A stretch of 64,000 bases of DNA from the NCBI GenBank assembly GCA_018058545.1, contig JAGOZU010000003.1, positions 1 through 64,000 on the forward strand, written 5' to 3'. This DNA comes from Promineifilum sp. (GTDB taxonomy: Bacteria > Chloroflexota > Anaerolineae > Promineifilales > Promineifilaceae). The translations under genes were made by a program, and so were the position numbers. Shown here in pieces: positions 34,511 through 43,586 of the stretch (position 1 is the first letter of the stretch; each line of letters opens with the position of its first letter). The notes under the pieces were generated by a model. It saw nothing but the letters and a program-made list of their open reading frames with translations, ran no database searches and was not told where the DNA came from.

Positions 34511-34852
34511 TTAAAACGGTCCTTGTTTGCTGAGTTGATAGATAAAGACATCAATGGCGCTTCCGTCAATGAGATGAGCCGTAGTCAGTCTGCGCTCGTA
34601 GTCCTCGCCCTCGAACTCATCAAGCCTGGGCCAATTCTCCGCTAGGTATTCCGAAGTGAAAACAAAGCCTTGTATTTCATCTCCAGATTGATCCGGAACG
34701 ATACCGGGATACCCTGCCGCCGCTCCCCAGCCCTTTGATACCAGCCGTCCCCTGACAGTTGCAGGCTGCCAGGAGCCAGGAATATCACGAAGTATATGCT
34801 CGTTGGGCCGGCCGGGCGCAAGCGTACCATAGACAAACAACCGGTTAATCAT
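34511..34852 (-). CDS. gamma-glutamylcyclotransferase-like (AIG2/GGCT fold) protein
   Basis: 113 residues, ATG after AGGAGAGATA. It begins INRLFVYGTLAPGRPNEH, the family's VYGTL substrate-binding motif. It has the conserved acidic residue near the C-terminus in RLDEFEGEDYERRL, where the catalytic Glu is expected. Members convert gamma-glutamyl-amino acids or dipeptides into 5-oxoproline, or act on glutathione-like compounds; the true substrate is unknown. It is 90 bp downstream of groEL on the same strand, past a terminator. Confidence 0.8.
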   Translation of the reverse strand: MINRLFVYGTLAPGRPNEHILRDIPGSWQPATVRGRLVSKGWGAAAGYPGIVPDQSGDEIQGFVFTSEYLAENWPRLDEFEGEDYERRLTTAHLIDGSAIDVFIYQLSKQGPF

Positions 34853-34886
34853 TATCTCTCCTGGACAACTAACAAAGCATATAACG

Positions 34887-34910
34887 AAAAGACCCCTCGC
34901 GCGAGGGGCC
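34887..34910 (-). terminator. terminator of the groESL operon
   Basis: Perfect palindrome CCCCTCGC/GCGAGGGG at 34893-34908, followed on the minus strand by TCTTTTCG. 36 bp past the groEL stop. Confidence 0.85.
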
Positions 34911-34943
34911 TTCGTATTCCACTATTCAATATCCGGTGCCGGA

Positions 34944-36599
34944 CTAGAAGTCCATATCACCCATGCCCATGCCGCCACCGGGGGGCATGGCCGGGCCCTT
35001 GCTGGTTTCCGGGATGTCGGTCACCAGCGCCTCGGTGGTCAGGATCATGGCGGCGATGCTGGCCGCATTCTCCAGCGCGCCGCGGGTCACCTTGGCCGGG
35101 TCGATGATGCCGGCCTTGACCATGTTCGGGTACTCGCCGGTCATGACATTGTAGCCCAGCTTCGGATCCTTCTTCTCTTCCTGCAGGCGGCGGACGTTCT
35201 GGATGATGACGTCGCCGTTCAGGCCGGCGTTCTCGGCGATCTTGCGCATCGGGGCTTCGAGGGCCACGCGCAGGATGTTGACGCCGGTGTTGATGTCGCC
35301 GGCCGGGGCCGAGACATTGTCGAGCGCGGGCAGGGCGTTGAGCAGGGCCACGCCGCCGCCGGGCACGATGCCCTCTTCCACGGCCGCGCGCGTCGCGCTC
35401 AGAGCGTCCTCAACGCGATGCTTCTTCTCTTTCAACTCGACCTCGGTCGCCGCGCCCACGCGAATGATGGCCACGCCACCGGCCAGCTTGGCCAGTCGTT
35501 CCTGCAACTTCTCGCGGTCGTAATCGGAGGTGCTGTTGTTGATTTCGACCTTGATCTGGTCCACGCGACCGTTGATGGCCGCCTCGTCGCCCTTGCCGTC
35601 GACGACGGTGGTGTCATCCTTGGTGCTGACGACCTTGCCGGCGCGACCCAGATCGGTGATCTGCACGCTGTCCAGCTTGCGGCCGACTTCCTCGGTGATG
35701 ACCTGACCGCCGGTCAGGGTAGCGATGTCCTGCAGCATGGCCTTGCGACGGTCGCCAAAGCCGGGGGCCTTGATGGCCAGGGCGTTGATCATGCCGCGCA
35801 GCTTGTTGAGGATCAGGGTGGCCAGCGCCTCGCCGTCGACGTCTTCGGCGATGATGACCAGGTTCTTGCGACCCAGCTGCACCAGCTTCTCCAGCACCGG
35901 CAGGATGTCCTGGGCGGAGCTGATCTTCTTGTCGTGGATGAGGATGTAGGCATCTTCGATGACCGCTTCCATGTGCTCGGCGTCGGTCACGAAATAGGGG
36001 CTGATGTAGCCGCGGTCGAACTGCATGCCCTCGACGTACTCGGTCTCGAACTCCAGCAGCTTCGACTCTTCGACGGTGATGACGCCGTCCTTGCCGACCT
36101 TGTCCATGACCGTGGCGATCAGCTTGCCGATCTCCGGGTCCTGGGCCGAGATGGAGGCCACGGAGGCGATCTCATCGAAGCTGTCGATGGAGATGGCCAT
36201 GTCGCGGATCTTGGCGGCCAGCGCCTGGGTGCCCAGCTCGATGCCCTGCTTCAGCAGCATGGGGTTCGCACCGGCGGCCACGTTCTTCAGACCCTCGTGC
36301 ACCATGTGCTGGGCCAGAACGGTGGCGGTGGTGGTGCCGTCGCCGGCGATGTCGTTGGTTTTGATCGCCGCTTCCTTGAACAACTGGGCGCCCATGTTCT
36401 CATAGGGGTCTTCCAGTTCGATTTCCTTGGCCACGGTCACGCCGTCGTGGGTGATGGTCGGCGCGCCGAACTTCTTGTCGATGGCCACGTTGCGCCCCTT
36501 GGGGCCGAGGGTGGTGGAAACGGCCGTGGCGACCGTGTCAATGCCGCGCTTCAGCTTGCGGCGAGCGTCTTCCGAAAAAATGAGTTGCTTAGCAGTCAT
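34944..36599 (-). CDS. groEL: 60-kDa chaperonin GroEL
   Basis: 551 residues, canonical length. Motifs: [33 protein letters not shown] with the ATPase Asp, [10 protein letters not shown], and the Gly-Met-rich tail [11 protein letters not shown]. It forms the tetradecameric ATP-driven folding chamber with GroES. It begins 27 bp after the groES stop, with ACGGAGACAAGTTATC before the ATG. Regulation by the two CIRCE elements upstream of groES is expected (HrcA). Nothing unusual in the sequence. Confidence 0.98.
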   Translation of the reverse strand: MTAKQLIFSEDARRKLKRGIDTVATAVSTTLGPKGRNVAIDKKFGAPTITHDGVTVAKEIELEDPYENMGAQLFKEAAIKTNDIAGDGTTTATVLAQHMVHEGLKNVAAGANPMLLKQGIELGTQALAAKIRDMAISIDSFDEIASVASISAQDPEIGKLIATVMDKVGKDGVITVEESKLLEFETEYVEGMQFDRGYISPYFVTDAEHMEAVIEDAYILIHDKKISSAQDILPVLEKLVQLGRKNLVIIAEDVDGEALATLILNKLRGMINALAIKAPGFGDRRKAMLQDIATLTGGQVITEEVGRKLDSVQITDLGRAGKVVSTKDDTTVVDGKGDEAAINGRVDQIKVEINNSTSDYDREKLQERLAKLAGGVAIIRVGAATEVELKEKKHRVEDALSATRAAVEEGIVPGGGVALLNALPALDNVSAPAGDINTGVNILRVALEAPMRKIAENAGLNGDVIIQNVRRLQEEKKDPKLGYNVMTGEYPNMVKAGIIDPAKVTRGALENAASIAAMILTTEALVTDIPETSKGPAMPPGGGMGMGDMDF

Positions 36600-36626
36600 G
36601 ATAACTTGTCTCCGTTAATCAATGTC

Positions 36627-36920
36627 TTAGCCGACGATCGCCAGAACGTCAGATTCCTTGAGGATCAACAGCTTCTTGTCGTCGATCTTGACTTCCGTGC
36701 CGCCATACTTGGCGTAGAGCACGACGTCGCCGACTTTCACATCCATCTCGATGCGCTTGCCGTCATCATCGCGACGGCCGGGGCCGACAGCGATCACTTC
36801 GCCTTCCTGCGGTTTTTCTTTGGCCGTCTCCGGCAGTACGAGACCGGATGCGGTCATGGATTCGCGCTCGCGCGGTTCGACAACCAGGCGATCGCCAAGC
36901 GGCTTGAGTTTCATAGCCAT
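36627..36920 (-). CDS. groES: 10-kDa co-chaperonin GroES
   Basis: 97 residues, ATG after AAAAGGAGATAGTGAC. The typical start [17 protein letters not shown], the mobile-loop region [20 protein letters not shown] and the end [15 protein letters not shown] are all present. It caps the GroEL cavity. First gene of the groESL operon, driven by the promoter at 37026-37053. Confidence 0.98.
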   Translation of the reverse strand: MAMKLKPLGDRLVVEPRERESMTASGLVLPETAKEKPQEGEVIAVGPGRRDDDGKRIEMDVKVGDVVLYAKYGGTEVKIDDKKLLILKESDVLAIVG

Positions 36921-36987
36921 GTCACTATCTCCTTTTCAACGATAGATTATAGATTTGCCAGGTTCCAGGCGTTGGGGAGTTAAATCC

Positions 36988-37014
36988 TTAGCACTCGGTA
37001 GATGGGAGTGCCAA
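36988..37014 (-). promoter_or_regulatory. CIRCE element 1 (HrcA operator)
   Basis: TTAGCACTC (36988-36996), 9-bp spacer, GAGTGCCAA (37006-37014). One mismatch to the consensus TTAGCACTC-N9-GAGTGCTAA. Lies 11 bp downstream of the -10 box. Confidence 0.92.
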
Positions 37015-37025
37015 ACACCACGAGG

Positions 37026-37053
37026 ATTCTAACACAGGCAGGGGGAATGTCAA
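37026..37053 (-). promoter_or_regulatory. groESL promoter
   Basis: On the minus strand TTGACA (37048-37053) and TAGAAT (37026-37031) with a 16-bp spacer. Placed exactly between the two CIRCE elements. Confidence 0.8.
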
Positions 37054-37060
37054 GAGTATT

Positions 37061-37087
37061 TTAGCAATCCCAAGCGCGGAGTGCCAA
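37061..37087 (-). promoter_or_regulatory. CIRCE-like element 2 upstream of the -35
   Basis: TTAGCAATC (37061-37069), 9-bp spacer, GAGTGCCAA (37079-37087). Two mismatches to consensus, the same right half as element 1, and 73 bp from it (about seven helical turns). Confidence 0.8.
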
Positions 37088-37098
37088 TTTGGTCGGCT

Positions 37099-38319
37099 CT
37101 ACGGCTCTGTGCCCAACGACGCCCGGCGACACTCGATCAGACCCTCGTTGGCCGCCGCCACCAGCAACTCGTTCGTGGTCGCGCCCAGCACCTGCTCGAA
37201 CAGCGGCGTCGCCAGCGCGCAGTTGTTCAGATCGTCGCGAATATAGGCCGAGGCCAGCATGTTGAAAAATCGCGCGTTGAGATTCGTCGCCCGGCCGTAG
37301 AGCGTCACCGCTTTCTCCAGCGCCTTAATCGCATCCTGGTAGTTGTTTTGTTGAAAGTAGGCCTCGCCTAACCGGCCCTGGGCGCGGGCCATCTCGGGAT
37401 TCAGCCGGGTGGCCTCCAGCGCGTTTTGTTCGGCCAGTGGCACGTCGCCCAGCTGCAGGTACATATAGGCGCGGCCGTCGAACGCTTCGGCGTTGTTGGG
37501 ATCCACGTTGATGGCATCCTCGAAGCTCAGCAGCGCGTCGGGGATGCTGCCCGTGCCATAGTAGTTATAGGCGATCCCGTTGTGGAGATCGGGATTGCCG
37601 GGGTCCATCTCCAGCCCGCGCTGATACTGTTCCAGCGCCTCCGAGTAGCGTCCCTGATAGGTGAAGACCGTCGCCATGTAGAAGCGGGCGATGGGATTGT
37701 CCGGCTCGATGCGCACGGCATCGTCGGCGAGGAGTTGGGCCTGCTCGTACTTCTCGGGATCACCCTGCAAAACGGTGCCGCCGGCAGCATAGGCCAGGGC
37801 GGTCGCGTTGTCGGGGTTGATGTTGATGGCCTGGCGGGCGGCCTGGGCGGCGTTGGCGTACTGCAAGTTGGCCGCGTTGGGGTCGCCGCGGTCGCTCAGC
37901 CGGCCACCCTCGGCCAGATAGGCGGCCGCGGCCGCCGTCCACACGGCGTCGTTGCCCGGCTCCAGGATGGTGGCTTGCTGGGCTCGCTCCACAGCGCGCT
38001 GGGACATGCTTTGGCGCACCAGCAAATCGATCTCGCGAATGTAGAACTCGACATTCTGCGTGTCCTGTTCTATTGCCAGGTCGTAAAATCTGATGGCTTC
38101 CTCAAAGGAACCGTCAGCCCGGCTGCGTTCGGCCAGAATGGCGAGTTCGGTCGACGAGCGGGTCGGCTCATACGTCGGGGTCGGCATGATCGCCTCGCGC
38201 ACCTCTTCAGCGTTCTGGATGATGTAGAGGCTGACGGCGATGCCGAAGATGACGAACAGGACGAGCAGGCAAGACGGTCCCCGGCGCGGATAGCGGGGTG
38301 GCTGGCGATTAATTATCAT
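37099..38319 (-). CDS. membrane-anchored TPR-repeat protein
   Basis: 406 residues from the ATG at 38319 (MIINRQPPRY). Residues about 14-32 are a transmembrane helix (LLVLFVIFGIAVSLYII), after a basic N-terminus, so the rest faces outside. A short Pro/Thr linker PTPTYEPTRSS follows. About 350 residues of TPR pairs come next, such as ADGSFEEAIRFYDLAIEQDT and RYSEALEQYQRGLEMDPGNP. It is a probable scaffold for envelope complexes. The stop lies 12 bp before the second CIRCE, so transcription of this gene runs into the groESL regulatory region. Confidence 0.88.
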   Translation of the reverse strand: MIINRQPPRYPRRGPSCLLVLFVIFGIAVSLYIIQNAEEVREAIMPTPTYEPTRSSTELAILAERSRADGSFEEAIRFYDLAIEQDTQNVEFYIREIDLLVRQSMSQRAVERAQQATILEPGNDAVWTAAAAAYLAEGGRLSDRGDPNAANLQYANAAQAARQAININPDNATALAYAAGGTVLQGDPEKYEQAQLLADDAVRIEPDNPIARFYMATVFTYQGRYSEALEQYQRGLEMDPGNPDLHNGIAYNYYGTGSIPDALLSFEDAINVDPNNAEAFDGRAYMYLQLGDVPLAEQNALEATRLNPEMARAQGRLGEAYFQQNNYQDAIKALEKAVTLYGRATNLNARFFNMLASAYIRDDLNNCALATPLFEQVLGATTNELLVAAANEGLIECRRASLGTEP

Positions 38320-38422
38320 ACAGATCAACCTGCATCATAGCAATGGCCGGATGCACAGGCAAACCTGCTCACTGGCGATTAAGCCCGGAGGCGACGCGCG
38401 GCCGCGAAAATGACATAACCTT

Positions 38423-38615
38423 TTACAAATTAATCAAGGATGTGCCGTATGGGTTAGACAACCGGGAAATCATCTCCGTGGAAACGGGCGACGTCGCTTC
38501 CCGGTTGCCTGACCTTTCTTCGAAGAGGGCGAGGCAGCGGGGAATTAGGGTGGTTCTGCGAAACGATGATGATTTCGCCGCTGCCTCGCCCCTACCGCTT
38601 CCGCATTAATTTGTA
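38423..38615 (+). repeat. dispersed hairpin element, copy 3 (full two-hairpin form)
   Basis: 193 bp with inner terminal repeat TTACAAATTAAT (38423-38434) and ATTAATTTGTA (to 38615). Hairpin A: GGTTAGACAACCGGG (38452-38466) against CCCGGTTGCCTGACC (38500-38514), 2 mismatches. Hairpin B: GGGCGAGGCAGCGG (38527-38540) against 38578-38591, 14 bp perfect. An outer inverted repeat TGACATAA (38411-38418) / TTATGTCA (38627-38634) may extend it. The 327-bp gap between the TPR and glycosyltransferase genes holds nothing else I can name. Confidence 0.9.
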
Positions 38616-38646
38616 TACCTGAAAAATTATGTCAATTCGAGCTGCG

Positions 38647-39600
38647 TCAATCCCGGTTGCGAAATCGCCATAGCACGCCGGCCGGATAGCCGGCCATTTT
38701 GGCTATGTCGCCGATCAGGCGGATGATGAGGACGAGGCCAAGGGCGCGCAACCGCTCCGGCGGCCGCCAGCCGCGTGTGCCGGTCCATAGACGCTCGGCC
38801 GGTCGTCGGGTGTAGGCTCCCACGCCCAGCGCCATGAGCGCCCATCCGATCCATTTCTCACGCCAGATCCAGCGCAGGATGAGCGGGATACCGATCAGAT
38901 AGGTGACGTAACGGATCGCGTGACGCTTGATCCACAGATTGGCCTTCCCGTCGCCGCGAGCATAGGCGTAATATTGCCGGTAGAAGGAGCGCAAATCGGA
39001 TCGCGGCCGGAAGTAGGCCACCGCGCCGGGCACGAAGGGGAACGGGCCGTACCGCTCACGCAGGGCCATATCAAAGACGAGGTCCTCGCTATGCTCCAGC
39101 CATTCGGGATAACCGCCCACGGTCGCCCAGGCGCTCTTGCGATAGGCCACCGAACGGCTGGACGGCAAAAAGGTCTGCGGGTCGATGTCGTCCAGCGTGG
39201 GCAGCACGGTCGAACCCATGACAACTTCAAAATCGGTGTAGGGGTCGGCCTCGAACCAGCCGCTGACGACCTGCACCGATTCATCGGCGAAGGGGGCGAC
39301 GATCTCCTCCAGCCAGGTGGGAGACAGCACGACGCCGGCATCGGTCCCGGCGATGATGTCGCCGGTGGCCGCGGCTATGGCGACATTGCGCCCGCGACTG
39401 ATGTTGCTCCCCGGCTCCTCCACAACCCGCAAGGGCAGCCATTGGCGGTATTCATTGAGGACCGCCAGGGTGCGATCGGTCGAGCCGCCATCGCAGATGA
39501 CGACCTCGTCGGGTTGGCGTGTCTGGTCGTAGATCGAGTCGAGCAGCGGCCGGAGCGCCTCGCCTTCGTTCTTGACGGTGGCGATAATCGATACCTTCAT
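38647..39600 (-). CDS. family 2 glycosyltransferase with C-terminal membrane helices
   Basis: 317 residues from the ATG at 39600 (MKVSIIATVKNEGEALRPLL). The GT-A motifs are present: VICDGGSTDRTLAVL, the GTDAGVVLS metal site (DxD-like) and the acceptor region WLEHSEDLVFDMAL. Two or three hydrophobic helices near the C-terminus (YVTYLIGIPLILRWIW, LGLVLIIRLIGDIAKMAG) tether it to the membrane. It transfers a sugar from a nucleotide donor to a lipid or polymer precursor; the sugar is unknown. The frame extends to 39630 but the shorter start matches the family. Confidence 0.9.
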   Translation of the reverse strand: MKVSIIATVKNEGEALRPLLDSIYDQTRQPDEVVICDGGSTDRTLAVLNEYRQWLPLRVVEEPGSNISRGRNVAIAAATGDIIAGTDAGVVLSPTWLEEIVAPFADESVQVVSGWFEADPYTDFEVVMGSTVLPTLDDIDPQTFLPSSRSVAYRKSAWATVGGYPEWLEHSEDLVFDMALRERYGPFPFVPGAVAYFRPRSDLRSFYRQYYAYARGDGKANLWIKRHAIRYVTYLIGIPLILRWIWREKWIGWALMALGVGAYTRRPAERLWTGTRGWRPPERLRALGLVLIIRLIGDIAKMAGYPAGVLWRFRNRD

Positions 39601-39695
39601 GTTACTATCTAGCAGTATGGAACACTGCATGGGGCGTTTCGTTGCTAGGCGCGGTCGTTTTCCCGCGGTTCATGACAGACAGGGGGCGAGCTTCG

Positions 39696-40259
39696 ATGGA
39701 TGCTGACCGGATCATCGAATTGCTGCTGCACGGCAACCAGCTGAAGCGGACGACGCGCACGGGTTGGGCCCAGCGGGGCGTGCCCTCGCCGGAGAGCGTG
39801 GCCGCCCACAGCTTCGGCGTCGTGTACGCCGCCTTGCTGTTGTGCGAACTGGTGGAGGAGCCGGTCGATCTGACGGCCGTCCTGGCCATGGCCGCGCTGC
39901 ATGACCTGCCGGAAGGGCTGACGACCGACATCCCCAAACCCGCCTGGCGCTTTCTGCCGGAGGGGGCCAAGGCCGCGGCCGAACGCAAGGCCATGGAGCA
40001 GATCGTCGGCGAATCGCCGGTCCGCGCGCGCTGGCTGGTGTGGTGGGAGCAGCTAAACCGCAACGATACGGCCGAGGCGCGGCTTGTCCACGACGCCGAC
40101 AAACTGGACCAGTTCCTGCAGGCCTATATCTATGAGTTGCAGACGGGCAATCGACGGCTGGCGGAGTTCTGGAGCGTGCCCCACGTCTTTCATTTCGCCC
40201 CTGCGCAGGCGGTTTACGATGCATTGCGCCGGCGGCGAGACGGCTCTGGCGCGCCGTAG
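39696..40259 (+). CDS. HD-domain phosphohydrolase, YfbR/5'-nucleotidase-like
   Basis: 187 residues from the ATG at 39696, which follows AGGGGGCGAGCTTCG; MTDRG at 39672 is an alternative. HD motifs are visible: HS of AAHSFGVVYAALLL (metal His), ALHDLPEGLTTDI (HD), and VHDADKLDQFLQA (final Asp). The pattern is that of the YfbR/HDDC2 type acting on deoxynucleoside monophosphates. It would be cytoplasmic. A second HD protein with the same fold but little sequence resemblance occurs at 53133-53741. Divergent from the glycosyltransferase gene. Confidence 0.82.
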   Translation: MDADRIIELLLHGNQLKRTTRTGWAQRGVPSPESVAAHSFGVVYAALLLCELVEEPVDLTAVLAMAALHDLPEGLTTDIPKPAWRFLPEGAKAAAERKAMEQIVGESPVRARWLVWWEQLNRNDTAEARLVHDADKLDQFLQAYIYELQTGNRRLAEFWSVPHVFHFAPAQAVYDALRRRRDGSGAP

Positions 40260-40346
40260 AACCGTTAAGGGCGCGCCTGATTACCTCTTCCTGAGATAGA
40301 ATTGCCGGCCCGGCCCGTATTGGGCAGAATACGAGATGGTTTAGTT

Positions 40347-41837
40347 ATGCCGATCCGACGACATTCACTCGCTTTTGCGCTCATCCTGCTGGGGGTTACG
40401 CTGTTGGCGCTGCCCATCCGGCTAATGGCCCAGACGGCCGAGCCGCTGCCCACTCCGACCCTGGCGGCCCCGCCACCGGCCGCCCCGACCGGGACCGACC
40501 CGTCCGCGCCCCTTATCCCGCAGGTCCACACCGTTCAGGACGGTGAGAACATGACTATCATCGCCGCCCAGTATGGCGTCACGGTCGAAGATATTCTGGC
40601 CGTCAATAATCTGGCCAACGGCGATTTACTGCAGGTGGGGCAGGAGTTGATCATCCCCGGCGGCACGGGCGAGGCGGTGGCCACGTCCTATACGATCGTG
40701 CCCGGCGACACCGTGGCGGCCGTCGCCGCCCTGTTCAATACGACTCTGGCCGAGGTCGTCGCCACCAACCGGCTGATCATCGCCAACCCCCCGCTGCTCA
40801 GCGGTCAGGCCATCCCGGTCATCAGCCGCACCGGCTCGGCCGCCGCCCAACCGGTCACCGGGCTGCCCTATCTGGTCGCGCCGGGCGACACCCTGCTGCT
40901 GGTGGCCCTGAGCCATAACATCACCCCGGCAGAACTGGCCCAGGCCAACGGCCTGACCGTTGACTCGCGCATCTTCCCCGACCAGCGGCTGCGCATCCCC
41001 GATGGGTCGGCCGTCTATCACGACCTGCCCGAGGGCTGGCTCGATCTGCGGGTCAACCAGCCGTCACTGGCCCAGGGATCGACGCTGTCGATCTTCGTAC
41101 GCAACATGCTGCCCGGCACACCGGCCGGCCGCTTCGGCGACATACCGCTCCATTTTGCGCCCTTTGAGGACGGCTATCTGGCCCTTGTCGGCATCGATGC
41201 CTTCACCGAACCGGGCGTCTACGAGCTGGAACTGTCGGGTGGTGACGAGCGCGATCTGTGGCAGCCATTACGCGCCCTGATGACGGTAGCGGATGGCGGC
41301 TATGGCACGCAATACATCGAGATCGGCGACGAGTTGAGCGGCCTGCTGGATCCGGCCGTGCGCGCCGCCGATGATGCCTTTCTGGAGGGCATCTACGCCG
41401 TTTTCAGCGGCGAGAAACATTGGAGCGACGTGTTCCAGGCGCCCCTGACGACGACGATCATCTCGGCCGACTACGGCGGGCGACGATCCTACAACGGCGG
41501 CCCGATTGAAATCTATCATACCGGCATTGACTATGCCTCCGCCACGGGAACCGACGTGCTGGCCCCGGCGGCGGGTGTGGTCGTGTTTGACGATGTGACC
41601 GAACTGCGCGGCAATGTGATCATCATCGATCACGGCCTGGGGGTCATGACCGGTTATTACCACCTGTCGGAGTCGCTGGTCGACGTGGGGCAGGTCGTCG
41701 CCACGGGCGAGGTCATCGGCCGCGTCGGCTCGACCGGTCTGTCCAGCGGGTCGCACCTGCATTGGGACCTGCGGATCATGAACGTCCCGGTGAACCCGGC
41801 CATGTGGCTGCAGGCGGCCATCCCCGGCCCCCGCTAG
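40347..41837 (+). CDS. secreted LysM / M23 peptidase
   Basis: 496 residues from the ATG at 40347. N-terminal signal segment SLAFALILLGVTLLALPIRL, then a Pro/Thr linker. Three LysM-like domains (about 60-105, 112-160, 174-220; VQDGENMTIIAAQYGV, VPGDTVAAVAALFNT, VAPGDTLLLVALSHN) bind peptidoglycan. A beta-rich middle segment (about 230-360) follows. The C-terminal M23 domain has HxxxD (YHTGIDYA) and HxH (SHLHWDL) zinc motifs. It cleaves peptide cross-bridges in the wall outside the cell. The frame extends to 40302 but is not needed. Confidence 0.92.
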   Translation: MPIRRHSLAFALILLGVTLLALPIRLMAQTAEPLPTPTLAAPPPAAPTGTDPSAPLIPQVHTVQDGENMTIIAAQYGVTVEDILAVNNLANGDLLQVGQELIIPGGTGEAVATSYTIVPGDTVAAVAALFNTTLAEVVATNRLIIANPPLLSGQAIPVISRTGSAAAQPVTGLPYLVAPGDTLLLVALSHNITPAELAQANGLTVDSRIFPDQRLRIPDGSAVYHDLPEGWLDLRVNQPSLAQGSTLSIFVRNMLPGTPAGRFGDIPLHFAPFEDGYLALVGIDAFTEPGVYELELSGGDERDLWQPLRALMTVADGGYGTQYIEIGDELSGLLDPAVRAADDAFLEGIYAVFSGEKHWSDVFQAPLTTTIISADYGGRRSYNGGPIEIYHTGIDYASATGTDVLAPAAGVVVFDDVTELRGNVIIIDHGLGVMTGYYHLSESLVDVGQVVATGEVIGRVGSTGLSSGSHLHWDLRIMNVPVNPAMWLQAAIPGPR

Positions 41838-41904
41838 GGGCGAGCTTCGGGCACGCACCGGCGACCCTCGACCGTGTGATCCCCGCGACATCATTTCCTT
41901 AACA

Positions 41905-41933
41905 TTGGCAAGCGACCGCCCGATGGGTATAAT
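41905..41933 (+). promoter_or_regulatory. promoter of the unknown gene pair
   Basis: TTGGCA (41905-41910) and TATAAT (41928-41933), 17-bp spacing; about 52 bases before the GTG at 41986. Confidence 0.75.
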
Positions 41934-41985
41934 CAGATGGTTCTAATGAACCCCGGAAGGCTTAGCCCCGGTACAGGAGCGATCG

Positions 41986-43557
41986 GTGAATCAGACTCAA
42001 ATACAGACGGCGGAGTATTGGGAATCCCAATTCTCGCTCTCCGATTCCGACCTTGAGCAAATCTACAACTACTTTCTTGAAACGGGAAAACCCCAGGCCT
42101 CGGCCGGTTTGGCTGAGTTGATCATTCAACATCGGGTGCAAGAGCGCGAGAGGGAGCTGCGGCGCGTCATGACCGGCCGCACCGTTTACCAACCGCAGCG
42201 CACCTATGAAGTCGGGGAGGAGCTGATCTTCCCGGCGCTCAAGCTGGCCCAGGGCGTGGTGACCGGCGTGCGCGAGGGGTTCAACCCCGATTACGGCCAG
42301 TTCAACGTCATCGAGGTCGAGATCAAGGGCAAGTCGCGTGAATTTGCGGCCGACTTCAAGGAACAGCATCTGCTGAATATCGACAACGGCGACGACGAAC
42401 TGACCGCCCGGATGATCGGCGATGCCCAGGATATTCAGGCGGCTTATGGCCCTGTCGTGGCCAAGAAGATCGGCAAATCCCTGCAAGGGCGAGAGGACTT
42501 CATCAGCGTCGGCAATCGCTGGTTCTTGAAGTCGCTCCTGGCCGACATCAACATCGGCCATCTTCACCTGACCGAGGCCATCCTGGAAGTGGCCGACGGC
42601 GGCCCTCTGACCACGGCCGAGATCCTCCCACAGCTGGAGCTTGACCCCGACATCGATTCCTCCGTGCAGGATTTCTCCCTGACGCAGCAAATGTTGCTCG
42701 ACGGCCGTTTCGATGAGGTGTCGCCATATGGGGCGCCAACGTGGTTCCTGCGACGCATGGAGCCGGAGGGCGTCCAGACTATCCCGGAACGGCTCGCCTA
42801 CCAGCCGGTCACTTACGATCGCGGCGTGCTGAGTCCGCAACAACTCTTGCTGGAGCAGGAACTGGATGATGAGTGGTCCGATCTGCCTCCAGTCGAGACG
42901 GCCGGCCCCACCCAAATCACCCTGTCCTACCCGCATCGATGGGCCGGAACGCTGCCCATCAACTCAAAGACGCGCGCTTTGTTCAATCCCGACCGGTCGC
43001 CGCGCCAGCGGATCATCCTGATGGATGATCAGACCGGCGAGCGCATCCCGGCCTGGGTGGTGGCGGAAGGGCGCTATGTCTACGGCCTGTCCCAATGGTA
43101 TCGCGATAACCAGATACCGGTCAGCGGATTCATTCATCTGCAGCCCGGCTCCGAACCCGGAGTCATCATGCTGGGTTTCGACCGCCGTCGCCCGCAACGC
43201 GAATGGGTGCGCCTGGCCGTGGTGAAAGACAACCGGATTCAGTTTGAACTGAATCGTCGCTCTGTCCCCTGCGGCTATGACGATCTGCTGATCGTCGGCA
43301 CGGACGTGGTGACGGCCATCGACGCCCACGCGCGCCGGGCCTCATCGCCCTCCACATCGGTGGCAGGTTTGCTGACCGAGGTATTTCCGACTCTGGCCGG
43401 ATTGACGCCGCAAAACACCGTCCATGCCAAGACGCTCTACAGCGCCGTCAACATGCTGCGACGGTTGCCGCCGGGTCCGATCTTCGCCGAACTGGTGCGC
43501 AATCCCGCGTTCAAACCCGTGGGCGACCATTACTGGCAATATGCAGGCGCGGCCTAG
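41986..43557 (+). CDS. protein of unknown function
   Basis: 523 residues, GTG start, following the promoter at 41905. I do not recognise the family. Residues 1-70 are helical (DSDLEQIYNYFLETGKPQAS, ELIIQHRVQERERELRR). Residues about 75-130 form a small beta domain (TYEVGEELIFPALKLAQGVV ... VIEVEIKG) with an SH3/Tudor look. A middle helical stretch with winged-helix-like segments follows (LTEAILEVADGGPLTTAEIL). The C-terminal half is beta-rich with basic patches (RRRPQREWVRLAVVKDNRIQ). No signal peptide. The paired 149-residue gene follows 29 bp later and repeats the 'PLTAAEIA' winged-helix motif, so both may be DNA- or RNA-binding partners. Confidence 0.7.
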   Translation: MNQTQIQTAEYWESQFSLSDSDLEQIYNYFLETGKPQASAGLAELIIQHRVQERERELRRVMTGRTVYQPQRTYEVGEELIFPALKLAQGVVTGVREGFNPDYGQFNVIEVEIKGKSREFAADFKEQHLLNIDNGDDELTARMIGDAQDIQAAYGPVVAKKIGKSLQGREDFISVGNRWFLKSLLADINIGHLHLTEAILEVADGGPLTTAEILPQLELDPDIDSSVQDFSLTQQMLLDGRFDEVSPYGAPTWFLRRMEPEGVQTIPERLAYQPVTYDRGVLSPQQLLLEQELDDEWSDLPPVETAGPTQITLSYPHRWAGTLPINSKTRALFNPDRSPRQRIILMDDQTGERIPAWVVAEGRYVYGLSQWYRDNQIPVSGFIHLQPGSEPGVIMLGFDRRRPQREWVRLAVVKDNRIQFELNRRSVPCGYDDLLIVGTDVVTAIDAHARRASSPSTSVAGLLTEVFPTLAGLTPQNTVHAKTLYSAVNMLRRLPPGPIFAELVRNPAFKPVGDHYWQYAGAA

Positions 43558-43586
43558 CGCCGGCAGCTGACGAGGAGACGTTATCT

